Below are positions 1 through 5,660 of a stretch of 13,274 nucleotides of DNA, piece by piece. The notes beneath the pieces are model-generated. The model had not been told where the DNA came from and ran no database searches. It saw nothing but the letters and a program-made list of their open reading frames with translations. Each line of letters begins with the position of its first letter. Position 1 is the first letter of the stretch. The stretch covers positions 1 through 13,274 of the forward strand of contig CAZEIW010000016.1 in the NCBI GenBank assembly GCA_964512305.1, in the 5' to 3' direction. A program made the translations under genes and the position numbers. This DNA comes from CAZEIW01 sp964512305 (lineage in GTDB: Bacteria > Pseudomonadota > Gammaproteobacteria > Burkholderiales > Burkholderiaceae_F).

Positions 1-501
1 GTGCCCGACTTCCGCGGGCGGCTCGAGCGCGCGCTCGACATCCTCGAGCAGTCGCCGCCGGACGTGATGAACCACAACCTCGAAACGGTGCCGCGCCTGT
101 ACCGGCAGGCCCGGCCGGGCGCGGACTACGCGCACTCGCTCGAGTTGCTGTCGAGCTTCAAGCAGCGCGTTGCCGGCGTGCCGACCAAGAGCGGCCTGAT
201 GGTCGGGCTGGGCGAGACCGACGACGAGATCCTGCAGGTGATGCGCGACCTGCGCGCGCACGAGGTCGAGATGCTGACGATCGGCCAGTACCTGGCGCCG
301 AGCGATCACCACCTGCCGGTGCTGCGCTACGTGCCGCCGGCGACGTTCGAGATGTTCGAGCGCGAGGCGCTCGCGATGGGCTTCGCGCACGCGGCATCGG
401 GGCCGCTGGTGCGAAGCTCCTACCACGCCGACCGGCAGGCCCAAGCGGCGGCGGAGCGCGACAAACTCACCGCGAAACCGGAACGCACGACGACGAATTG
501 A
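1..501 (+). CDS. lipA: Lipoyl synthase, C-terminal part (5' truncated by window edge)
   Basis: Radical-SAM enzyme that inserts two sulfurs into the octanoyl chain on lipoyl-dependent proteins, completing lipoate synthesis in the cytoplasm. Only the last 166 codons are present. The frame is open from base 1 and the first residues (VPDFRGR) are an internal LipA motif, so the GTG at base 1 is not a start. The N-terminal four-cysteine cluster and the CxxxCxxC radical-SAM motif must lie upstream. Visible family hallmarks are VMNHNLETVPRLY (about residues 22-34), the PTKSGLMVGLGET block (about 61-73), LTIGQYLAPS (about 92-101), and the C-terminal RSSYHAD, whose serine ligates the auxiliary Fe-S cluster in characterised LipA. 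A short Gln/Ala/Lys-rich tail follows, which is normal. Stop TGA at 499-501. The last 35 bases overlap a candidate convergent small ORF. Identification is secure; completeness cannot be judged. Confidence 0.97.
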   Translation: MPDFRGRLERALDILEQSPPDVMNHNLETVPRLYRQARPGADYAHSLELLSSFKQRVAGVPTKSGLMVGLGETDDEILQVMRDLRAHEVEMLTIGQYLAPSDHHLPVLRYVPPATFEMFEREALAMGFAHAASGPLVRSSYHADRQAQAAAERDKLTAKPERTTTN

Positions 502-763
502 AACGCCCGCGATCGGCTTGATGGCCGGTGATCGCGAGGAAGGTTCCGGTCCAAAGGTCGTTTCCCGTCAAGGCGATTGCGATCGCCAGCGCATTGATCG
601 GGAGAGACCCGATTTCCCAATCCATGTGATCGAGTGACGCAGCGGACGATGCGCACGCAGAAGCCGCAGGATCGGCGTTGTGCAATTCGAGGGCGCAGGC
701 AAGCGCTGCGCGAACCCGTGAAGCGCGGAGTCGGTCGGAAGGGGCAAAGCTCATCTGCATCAT
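467..763 (-). CDS. Small hypothetical protein, 98 aa
   Basis: Not recognised. The start at 763 is chosen because a GGAGG (771-775 on the + strand as CCTCC) sits 7 nt before ATGATG, the best Shine-Dalgarno in this part of the window. The predicted product begins MMQMSFAPSD, has an Ala/Cys-rich first half, and contains a moderately hydrophobic stretch (INALAIAIALTG, about residues 54-65), too weak to call a membrane segment. It ends VPVSR. Of its first 40 codons, about 26 end in G or C, clearly below the later genes of this window, so it is either foreign, decayed or not coding. It is convergent with lipA, overlapping its last 35 bases, and points away from the PCuAC gene. The reading frame is open for another 100 codons upstream, as is common by chance at this G+C. 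Treat it as a candidate only. Confidence 0.4.
   Translation of the reverse strand: MMQMSFAPSDRLRASRVRAALACALELHNADPAASACASSAASLDHMDWEIGSLPINALAIAIALTGNDLWTGTFLAITGHQADRGRFNSSSCVPVSR
508..536 (+). terminator. Hairpin just after lipA, possible transcription end
   Basis: Seven bases after the lipA stop, CGCGAT (508-513) pairs with ATCGCG (531-536), and inside it CGGC (514-517) pairs with GCCG (524-527). That gives a ten-pair stem with a 3-nt bulge and a 6-nt loop. No U-tract follows, so it is not a classical intrinsic terminator. It may protect the 3' end or assist Rho. A second small perfect hairpin (GGCGAT, loop TGCG, ATCGCC) lies at 572-587. Both would fall inside the opposite-strand small ORF if that is real. 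Confidence 0.3.
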
Positions 764-770
764 CGCGGGA

Positions 771-775
771 CCTCC
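771..775 (-). promoter_or_regulatory. Shine-Dalgarno GGAGG for the small ORF ending at 467
   Basis: GGAGG read on the minus strand, 7 nt before the tandem ATGATG at 763-758. It is the main support for translation of the otherwise unrecognised ORF and fixes its start inside a longer open frame. Confidence 0.45.
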
Positions 776-858
776 ATGGGACTTGCATGGGTCGGCGCCG
801 TGAAGTCTGCGGACGAGCGTCCGGGCGTGCAATGTGACCGATTGCCACAGGCCCCGCT

Positions 859-874
859 GGGGCGTCGACGCCCC
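859..874. repeat. Perfect 16-bp palindrome between divergent small ORF and copper operon
   Basis: GGGGCGTCGACGCCCC is its own reverse complement. It lies in the 217-base stretch (764-980) between the two divergent starts, about 107 bases before the PCuAC start. No other structure was seen in that stretch apart from a loose -10-like GATAAT at 924-929 on the + strand, with a poor -35. The site could be a dimer-binding operator. At this G+C a chance palindrome is possible. Confidence 0.35.
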
Positions 875-980
875 GCGGCAATTTGTCGCACGCTGACGAG
901 TGGTTCGTCGGCGTCGGAGATCCGATAATCGCCACATCGCAGGGGATGCATCGCTGCGTAACGCAACTCCAGGTCGATCG

Positions 981-1457
981 ATGAATAAGTCCATACGGCA
1001 GGCTTGCGCCACACTCTTGATGCTGGGCGCTTTCGGGTCCGCGGTCGCGCAGGTCGTGGTCACGGATCCGTGGGTGAGGGCGACGGTCGAAGGTCAGACC
1101 TCGTCCGGCGCCTATATGACGATCACGAGCGATCACGATCTGTCGCTCGTCGGTGCATCGTCGACCGTTGCCGGCCACGTGATGATTCACGAGATGCGCA
1201 ATCACAACGGCATGATGATGATGATGCCCGTCGAGCGCCTGCCCTTGCCTGCGGGAAAGGCTGTGGCCTTGGCGCCCGGTCATTACCACGTGATGCTCGA
1301 GGGCCTGACGCGGCGCATCCGCGTCGGCGACACGGTTCCGCTGAAACTTCGATTGCTTGACGCGCATGGCGTCGAGCAGACCGTCGAGGTCAATGCGCCG
1401 GTTCGCGCACTCGCGACAGAGGCAGCCGCGCCGATGTCCGGCATGGGGCATGAGTAA
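981..1457 (+). CDS. Periplasmic copper chaperone, PCuAC family
   Basis: PCuAC (DUF461) proteins carry Cu(I) in the periplasm and pass it, with Sco proteins, to the CuA centre of cytochrome c oxidase. From the ATG at 981 the protein is 158 aa. Residues 1-23 form a signal peptide (basic MNKSIRQ, hydrophobic core, AVA-Q cleavage site). The mature domain begins VVVTDPWVRA, typical of the family. The copper ligand pattern is visible: His70 and Met72 (MIHEM), a Met/His-rich stretch HNHNGMMMMMP (residues 74-83), and His103/Met105 (YHVML). The C-terminus MSGMGHE adds further Met and His. The frame is open back to 900, but only the 981 start gives a signal peptide at the N-terminus; the ribosome site before it is weak. 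The stop overlaps the start of the Sco gene by 8 bases, indicating one operon. The run of five methionines is unusual. Confidence 0.93.
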   Translation: MNKSIRQACATLLMLGAFGSAVAQVVVTDPWVRATVEGQTSSGAYMTITSDHDLSLVGASSTVAGHVMIHEMRNHNGMMMMMPVERLPLPAGKAVALAPGHYHVMLEGLTRRIRVGDTVPLKLRLLDAHGVEQTVEVNAPVRALATEAAAPMSGMGHE

Positions 1458-2112
1458 CCGCCTGAACAACCTCGCCGGCTGGTTCCGCGGACGGGGCCGT
1501 CAGTGGATGTTCCTGGCGGCGGCGCTTGTCGCCGCCCCGGTCCTGGCGGCCGTCCTTGCAGCCGTGACCTATTGGCCGGAGGCTGTCGGTTCGTCGAAAG
1601 CCGCGCAGTTCCACGGCCGTGATGTCACGGACGAGCATTGGCGCGTGGCTGTATCGCTGACCGACACGGACGGCCACCGCGTCAGGTTCTCCGACCAGCG
1701 GGGGAAAGCCGTGCTGGTGGCATTCGGCTATACGCACTGCCCCGACGCATGTCCAACGACGCTCGCGCGTCTCGCAAGAGTCCGGCAATTGCTCGGTGCG
1801 GATGCGGACAAGTTGAGCGTGTTATTCGTGACTGTCGATCCTGAACATGACGACGCTCCGATGCTCGGCCACTACGTGCGGGCATTCGACCCGGCGTTCG
1901 TCGGTTTGCGCGGCGATGAAGGCGAGACCGACGCGGCGGCGACGGCGTTCCACGCGGACTATCAAATCCTCGACCACAACGGCGAGACTTTGGTGAGTCA
2001 CACCGTCGAGACATATTTGATCGATTCTCAGGGCCGCATGCGCGTTGTACTGCCGTATTCGCTGTCCGCGCAGGAGATCGCGCAGGACGTCGAGGCGGTC
2101 CTGGGGGGCTAG
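1450..2112 (+). CDS. SCO1/SenC/PrrC family copper-delivery protein
   Basis: Membrane-anchored thioredoxin-fold protein that binds copper and helps assemble the CuA site of cytochrome c oxidase. From the ATG at 1450 it has 220 aa: a short cytoplasmic N-terminus, one membrane anchor at about residues 19-41, then the periplasmic domain. The copper-binding CxxxC is present (Cys97 and Cys101 in GYTHCPDACPTT), as is the distal histidine (His184 in LVSHTVETYLID). The TVDPEHDDAP segment (128-137) corresponds to the family's DPxRDTP loop. The start is an ATG inside the end of the PCuAC gene (ATGAGTAA, 1450-1457), which argues for translational coupling. An upstream in-frame ATG at 1357 is rejected because it would add 31 residues of arginine-rich shadow sequence before the anchor. 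Downstream, 58 bases separate it from the convergent trpS, with no obvious terminator. Confidence 0.96.
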   Translation: MSNRLNNLAGWFRGRGRQWMFLAAALVAAPVLAAVLAAVTYWPEAVGSSKAAQFHGRDVTDEHWRVAVSLTDTDGHRVRFSDQRGKAVLVAFGYTHCPDACPTTLARLARVRQLLGADADKLSVLFVTVDPEHDDAPMLGHYVRAFDPAFVGLRGDEGETDAAATAFHADYQILDHNGETLVSHTVETYLIDSQGRMRVVLPYSLSAQEIAQDVEAVLGG

Positions 2113-2170
2113 GCGCGAGGTTCGTCGTGCCCGTCGGTCAGGTGATCTCGGCGTCAGCGAGTGCGATGCA

Positions 2171-3211
2171 TTAGAAATACACGAGTCCGAGCGCCCGCTT
2201 CACGTCGGCCAGCGTCGCGGCTGCCGTTTCTCTTGCGCGGCCGGTCCCATGTTTCAGCGCCCGCAGGACCGCTCCGCGGTCGGCGGACAGCTCGCGGCGC
2301 CGCGCGCGGATCGGCGAAAGCAAGCCCTGCAGACACTCGTCCAGGATGGCCTTGAGCGCCGCATCGCCGAGGCCTCCGCGACGGTAATGCGCCTTCAGGC
2401 TCTCGACGTAGCCTTGGTCGGGATGGAACGCATCGAGGAATGCGAACACGACATTGCCCTCGACCGTTCCCGGGTCGGAGGCGCGCAGGTGTCTTTCGTC
2501 GGTGTACATCCGCTTGACTGCCGCGCTTATCTCGTCGGGACTCGCACCCAGGGCGATGGCATTGCCCAGCGACTTGCTCATCTTCGCTTTGCCGTCGACC
2601 CCGGGAAGCCGCCCGACCCGCGACACCTGCGCCGAGCATTCGAGCAGCACGTCGCGTCCGACGCTCGCGTTGAGACGCTTCACGATCTCGTTGGTCTGCT
2701 CGATCATCGGCACCTGGTCCTCCCCCACCGGCACGATCGTGGCCCGGAACGCGGTGATGTCCGCAGCCTGGCTGACGGGGTATGCGAGGAAACCCGCCGG
2801 GATGTCGCGTTCGAACCCGCGCAGGCGTATCTCTTCCTTGATCGTGGGGTTGCGCTCGAGGCGGGACACCGTGACGAAGTTCAACAGCAGCAAGGCAAGC
2901 TCGGCCAGCTCCGGCACCTGCGACTGGACCACGATGGTCGACTTGTCCGGGTCGATGCCGGCGGCAAGGTAGTCGAGCGCGACCTCGACGACGTTGTCCG
3001 CGACGCGCCGCGACTCGCCCATGTTGTCCGTCAGCGCCTGGTAGTCCGCCAGAAGGACGTATTGATCGGCGCGCTCTTGAAGATCGACTCTCGCCTTCAG
3101 GGAGCCGGCATAGTGCCCCAGGTGGAGCGGCCCGCTGGGACGATCGCCCGTCAGGACGACAGGCCTGGTGCCCGACGCGATCCGCGTACCCCCTTGTCCG
3201 CCGGCGATCAC
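2171..3211 (-). CDS. trpS: Tryptophanyl-tRNA synthetase, auxiliary (TrpRS-II-like) type
   Basis: Class I synthetase that charges tRNA-Trp in the cytoplasm. The product is 346 aa from a GTG start at 3211. That start is supported by GAGGAGG 7 nt upstream and by the GTGA overlap with the GST stop; the longer open frame up to 3322 adds only GST shadow. The HIGH motif is GPLHLGHYAG (near residues 23-32) and KMSKS is intact (AKMSKSLGN). The body resembles the form found in many Firmicutes, Streptomyces and Deinococcus: VVLTGDRPSG, LLADYQALTDN, LNFVTVSRLERNPT, PAGFLAYPVSQAADITAF, VPVGEDQVPMIEQTNEIV, and DPGTVEGNVVFAFLDAF. Usual betaproteobacterial TrpRS, as I recall, instead carries RPTGALHLGHYHG and ADWHALTT. 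The histidine of the DxHA(I/L)T segment is Gln here. The residue matching Bacillus Gln9 is Arg. It is the last gene of the SDR-GST-trpS unit. Family certain; subtype inferred from recalled motifs. Confidence 0.96.
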   Translation of the reverse strand: MIAGGQGGTRIASGTRPVVLTGDRPSGPLHLGHYAGSLKARVDLQERADQYVLLADYQALTDNMGESRRVADNVVEVALDYLAAGIDPDKSTIVVQSQVPELAELALLLLNFVTVSRLERNPTIKEEIRLRGFERDIPAGFLAYPVSQAADITAFRATIVPVGEDQVPMIEQTNEIVKRLNASVGRDVLLECSAQVSRVGRLPGVDGKAKMSKSLGNAIALGASPDEISAAVKRMYTDERHLRASDPGTVEGNVVFAFLDAFHPDQGYVESLKAHYRRGGLGDAALKAILDECLQGLLSPIRARRRELSADRGAVLRALKHGTGRARETAAATLADVKRALGLVYF

Positions 3212-3831
3212 CCGCCGGCCTCCTCGACCGCGCGTCTCACTGCCGCCCGTCCGCCGACGCGCCGGTGATGATCGACGATGCGCGGAAAGCGCGCGAGATC
3301 GACACCGTCGCCCTCGAGCCATCCCGAGAGCGTGTACAGATAGCCGTCGGCGACGCTGTAGCGCTCGCCCAGAACCCAGGGACCCGCCAGGCGCGCTTCG
3401 ATCAGCTCCGCGCAGGCGCTCATCGATTGCGGCACCTTGGCGCGCATCGCCTCGATCGCCGCCGGGTCGTCGGCCCAGCGCGTGCCGCGGCGCTTGTGCG
3501 CGTGCGCGACGTGCACGGTGGAGGCGAGGAAGCTGTTGAATTCCTGCATCCTGGCGTAGGCGAAGTCTCCGCAGGGCGGCGCCAGGCGCGCAGCCGGGTG
3601 GCGCTCTGCGATGAACGCGAGGAGCGCCGGCGTCTCGGTCAGCACGCCTTCTTCGGTGACGAGCGCAGGCACGCGGCCTTTCGGGTTGATGGCAAGGTAG
3701 GCGGCGCTCTGCTGTTGCACCGCGCCGAAGTCGAGCTTGACGAGCTCGAAATCGGCGCCGGCTTCGCGCAAGGCGATATGCGAGGCGAGCGCGCAGGTGC
3801 CGGGCGCGGTGTACAGGGTCCAGCGGGACAT
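3208..3831 (-). CDS. Glutathione S-transferase, beta-class-like
   Basis: Cytoplasmic enzyme that conjugates glutathione to electrophiles or reduces disulfides and peroxides; the substrate is unknown. 207 aa, normal length for the family. The N-terminal thioredoxin-like domain begins WTLYTAPGTCALASHIALRE. Its Cys13 aligns with the catalytic Cys10 of E. coli GstA, and NPKGRVPAL (about 49-57) holds the cis-proline glutathione site. TETPALLAFIAERHP follows, with the Glu/Thr expected at the gamma-glutamyl contact. The C-terminal helical domain includes LGERYSVADGYLYTLSGW (N-capping box and GST motif II region). The start at 3831 has GGAGG 6 nt upstream. It lies 73 bases after the SDR stop, and its TGA overlaps the GTG of trpS. 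The pairing with a fatty-acyl-type reductase suggests a detoxification or lipid catabolism setting, but that is inference. Confidence 0.93.
   Translation of the reverse strand: MSRWTLYTAPGTCALASHIALREAGADFELVKLDFGAVQQQSAAYLAINPKGRVPALVTEEGVLTETPALLAFIAERHPAARLAPPCGDFAYARMQEFNSFLASTVHVAHAHKRRGTRWADDPAAIEAMRAKVPQSMSACAELIEARLAGPWVLGERYSVADGYLYTLSGWLEGDGVDLARFPRIVDHHRRVGGRAAVRRAVEEAGG
3219..3225 (-). promoter_or_regulatory. Shine-Dalgarno GAGGAGG that fixes the trpS GTG start
   Basis: GAGGAGG on the minus strand lies 7 nt before the GTG at 3211, inside the end of the GST gene. Together with the GTGA stop/start overlap it indicates that trpS is translationally coupled to the GST gene. Confidence 0.7.
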
Positions 3832-3904
3832 CGTTTCCTCCGCGGCGGGTGTCGGGTGAGCGAGCGATCGACGGGCGCGGCGACGCGGGTGCAGACCGGG
3901 GTCC

Positions 3905-4738
3905 TTACCGGCCCTGCTCCTGCGCCTTCAGCACGCGCTCCGCGCCGGCGTTGAAAAGGGCCGAGCCGAGCAGGTTCTGCCCGCCGTCGCACACCACGAC
4001 GCAGCCCGAAACGTAGGCCGCCAGCGGGGAGGCGAGAAACGCCGCGGTCTGGCCGACGTCGTCGACCGTGCCAAGACGGCGCAATGGGATGGTCTCGGTC
4101 AGAGCCTGCATGCGGGCGGCGTCGCTCAGGCGCTTCATGCCCTCGGTTCCATCGATCGGCCCGGGCACGATGCTGTTGGCGCGTATGCCGTGGCGGCCCC
4201 ATTCGAGCGCCAGGTTCTTCATCATCATGTCGATCCCCGCTTTGGCCGCGCCGACGTGGGCCTGGAACGCGTGCGGCACGTACGCCATGCCGGCGGAGAT
4301 GAACAGGATGCAGCCGCGCGTCTCGCGCAGTTGCTCGAACGCCGCGCGCGCGGCGTTGAACGAACCGAGCAGGTCGATGTCGATCACGGTCTTGAAGCCG
4401 TTCGGCGACAGCCTCTCGGCCGGCACCAGGAAATTGCCGGCCGCGCCGCAGACCAGCACGTCGATCGGCCCCAGTTCCGTCCTGGTGCTGGAAAACGCCG
4501 CTTCCAGCGCGGCGAAATCGCGCACGTCGGCAACGGCGGTGCAGACCTGCGCGCCGAGGGCGCGCAGCTCGCGCGCGGCGTCGTCGAGCTTCTGCTGCGT
4601 CCGGCCGCAGATCGCGACTTTCGCGCCCAGCGCCGCGAAGTTCCGCGCCACGCCCAGGTTGATCCCGCTGCCGCCGCCGGTGACGAAGACCGTCTTGCCC
4701 TTGAAAAGATCCTTCGCGAAACAACGCTCGACCAGCAT
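3905..4738 (-). CDS. Short-chain dehydrogenase/reductase, 2,4-dienoyl-CoA reductase (DECR2)-like
   Basis: NAD(P)H-dependent reductase of the classical SDR fold, 277 aa. The nucleotide-binding motif is TGGGSGIN (residues 20-27), followed by CGRT, whose Arg46 suggests NADPH. The block CGAAGNFLVPAERLSPNGF and VIDIDLLGSFN (about 97-128) closely resembles peroxisomal-type 2,4-dienoyl-CoA reductases, which remove conjugated double bonds from unsaturated fatty acyl-CoAs. The usual YxxxK catalytic tyrosine is missing: Lys166 is preceded by HVGAA, with Val at the Tyr position, while Asp170 (AGIDMM) is kept, again as in the DECR2 group. VPGPIDGTEG and the C-terminal YVSGCVVVCDGGQNL are normal SDR features. 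The start at 4738 has GGGAG a few bases upstream. First gene of the unit leading to GST and trpS. The precise substrate is unproven; other enoyl or oxo reductases remain possible. Confidence 0.88.
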   Translation of the reverse strand: MLVERCFAKDLFKGKTVFVTGGGSGINLGVARNFAALGAKVAICGRTQQKLDDAARELRALGAQVCTAVADVRDFAALEAAFSSTRTELGPIDVLVCGAAGNFLVPAERLSPNGFKTVIDIDLLGSFNAARAAFEQLRETRGCILFISAGMAYVPHAFQAHVGAAKAGIDMMMKNLALEWGRHGIRANSIVPGPIDGTEGMKRLSDAARMQALTETIPLRRLGTVDDVGQTAAFLASPLAAYVSGCVVVCDGGQNLLGSALFNAGAERVLKAQEQGR

Positions 4739-4869
4739 CGCGCTCCCTTTCTATGAACTGTAGCTTCGAAAAGCGGCTCGCGCTCCCCCGGGCAATGTAA
4801 ACCAAGGTTCGAGGCCCGTGGGCCGCGCTTCGACGAGCGACGGCGGCTGCGCAAAACCGACCTTTCGAA

Positions 4870-4898
4870 TTGACAGCTCCCGGGACCTGGAATAACAT
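4870..4898 (+). promoter_or_regulatory. Sigma-70-type promoter of the toxin-antitoxin operon
   Basis: A perfect -35 TTGACA (4870-4875), a 17-nt spacer, and the -10 TAACAT (4893-4898, 4 of 6 consensus). The predicted transcription start would be about 4904-4906, only a few bases before the antitoxin ATG at 4909. A second TTGACA occurs at 4901-4906, 31 bases downstream of the first, but has no suitable -10. Confidence 0.72.
4874..4889. promoter_or_regulatory. Candidate MazE/MazEF operator, palindrome in promoter spacer
   Basis: CAGCTCCCGGGACCTG is palindromic except for one pair (C4877/C4886). It overlaps the end of the -35 and fills most of the spacer of the toxin-antitoxin promoter, where an antitoxin-toxin repressor complex would block RNA polymerase. 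A shorter AACATTGTT (4894-4902) overlaps the -10. AbrB-fold antitoxins usually autoregulate through such palindromes; binding here is inferred. Confidence 0.5.
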
Positions 4899-4908
4899 TG
4901 TTGACACG

Positions 4909-5166
4909 ATGAAGCCGCTGCATATCACCATCCGTCCGATCGGGAATTCTCACGGCGTCGTGATCCCCAAGCCCTTGCTCGCCCAGCTTGGGCTTGCGGG
5001 CGAGGTGGAAATGAGCGTCGAACGCGGCGCGATCGTCCTTCGCAAGCCGGCGAAAACCGCGCGCAGCGGATGGGCCGAGGCGGCAAAGCTGCTTGCTGCG
5101 AAGGGCAGCGACGAGCTGGTGATGGGCGAGTTCGGCAACGAAGGAGACGCGGAGCTGGCTTGGTGA
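4909..5166 (+). CDS. mazE: AbrB/MazE-family antitoxin
   Basis: DNA-binding antitoxin of a type II toxin-antitoxin module; it neutralises the MazF-type RNase encoded next and represses the shared promoter. 85 aa from the ATG at 4909. The N-terminal swapped-hairpin AbrB domain is clear: LHITIRPIGNSHGVVIPKPLL (about 4-24) then a hydrophobic LGLAGEVEMSVERGAIVLRK. The C-terminal part is Ala/Glu/Asp-rich (LLAAKGSDELVMGEFGNEGD), fitting the extended acidic tail that wraps the toxin. No Shine-Dalgarno is seen before the ATG, and the predicted transcript start is only 3-5 bases upstream, so the message may be leaderless. The reading frame extends back to 4870, but those codons lie in the promoter. The TGA stop overlaps the toxin GTG. 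Confidence 0.9.
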   Translation: MKPLHITIRPIGNSHGVVIPKPLLAQLGLAGEVEMSVERGAIVLRKPAKTARSGWAEAAKLLAAKGSDELVMGEFGNEGDAELAW

Positions 5167-5480
5167 AGCGTGGTGAAATATGGCTCGTCAACCTCGATCC
5201 GACGATCGGGAGCGAGATCAGGAAGTCGAGGCCATGCGTGATCGTTTCGCCGCCTGAGCTCAACGACAACCTGCGCACGGTGATTGTCGCGCCGATGACC
5301 AGCAAGGGCTTCGCAGCGCCTTTCCGCGTGCCCGTGTCGCATGCCGGCACGAAGGGCTTGATCGTGCTGGATCAAATTCGTGCAGTCGACAAGGCGCGCC
5401 TGGCGAAACGGTTGGGAATGATCGCGGCGAAGACGCGCGCCGCGGTCTTGTCGACGCTGCACGAGCTTTTCGCCGACTAG
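5163..5480 (+). CDS. mazF: MazF/PemK-family endoribonuclease toxin
   Basis: Sequence-specific mRNA interferase of a type II toxin-antitoxin system. 105 aa from a GTG at 5163 (GTGA overlap with the antitoxin stop; GGAG 8 nt upstream). The protein begins VKRGEIWLVNLDPTIGSEI, the classic PemK/MazF opening. It continues RPCVIVSPPELND with Arg23 (matching catalytic Arg29 of E. coli MazF), then APMTSKGFAAPFRVPV with Thr46 (matching Thr52). It ends GLIVLDQIRAVDKARLAKRLG and a C-terminal helix. All core elements are present, so the toxin looks intact. An in-frame ATG at 5070 lies inside the antitoxin gene and would add arginine-rich shadow residues, so it is rejected. The RNA cleavage motif cannot be read from the sequence. 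Confidence 0.94.
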   Translation: MKRGEIWLVNLDPTIGSEIRKSRPCVIVSPPELNDNLRTVIVAPMTSKGFAAPFRVPVSHAGTKGLIVLDQIRAVDKARLAKRLGMIAAKTRAAVLSTLHELFAD

Positions 5481-5582
5481 CAGGAGACTGCTTTACCCGA
5501 AGCCGCGGCCGATTCCGGCTGACTTGCAGCTCAGTGCCCGTGCCGCGCGCCCCGGCTCGCGACCCCTGCGAAGTCGTGGGCT

Positions 5583-5609
5583 TGTCGAAGCACGGTCCCG
5601 TCGAACGTC
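5583..5609 (+). promoter_or_regulatory. Candidate ECF42-type promoter upstream of the DGPF gene
   Basis: TGTCGA (5583-5588), 17 nt, CGTC (5606-5609). From memory, the ECF42 group of extracytoplasmic sigma factors is genomically linked to DGPF-family genes and recognises TGTCGA at -35 and CGA/TC at -10. The match, the spacing, and the DGPF gene starting 51 bases downstream agree. No sigma factor gene is in this window. The sequence TTGTCGTAGC at 5611-5620 repeats TTGTCGAAGC of the -35 region with one change. Confidence 0.5.
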
Positions 5610-5610
5610 A

Positions 5611-5641
5611 TTGTCGTAGCGGCGCACTTCGCCCGCGACAA
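5611..5641 (+). promoter_or_regulatory. Nested inverted repeat in the leader of the DGPF gene
   Basis: TTGTCG (5611-5616) pairs with CGACAA (5636-5641), and inside it GGCG (5621-5624) pairs with CGCC (5630-5633) around a CACTT loop. It falls at or just after the predicted transcription start and ends 5 bases before the AGGAG ribosome site (5647-5651). It could be an RNA hairpin or a protein site. Function is inferred only. Confidence 0.3.
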
Positions 5642-5660
5642 CCGATAGGAGTCGAACGCC

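Noticed and set aside
924..929. GATAAT as -10 of the PCuAC-Sco operon promoter
   Set aside because: The best -35 at proper spacing (near 901-906) is poor, so it is not listed as a separate feature.
420..1469. A 349-codon open frame on the - strand
   Set aside because: Antisense to the PCuAC gene for most of its length and Arg/His-rich; no signature. Only the separate 98-aa frame at 467-763 has a ribosome site.
2045..3268. A 407-codon open frame on the + strand
   Set aside because: Antisense to trpS, lacking motifs; trpS has HIGH and KMSKS signatures.
4901..4906. Second TTGACA near the antitoxin start as another promoter
   Set aside because: No acceptable -10 at 16-18 nt; any start would fall inside the coding region.
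3639..4931. A 430-codon open frame on the - strand
   Set aside because: It overlaps the SDR and GST genes in a shadow frame with no recognisable domain; the SDR frame has full family motifs.
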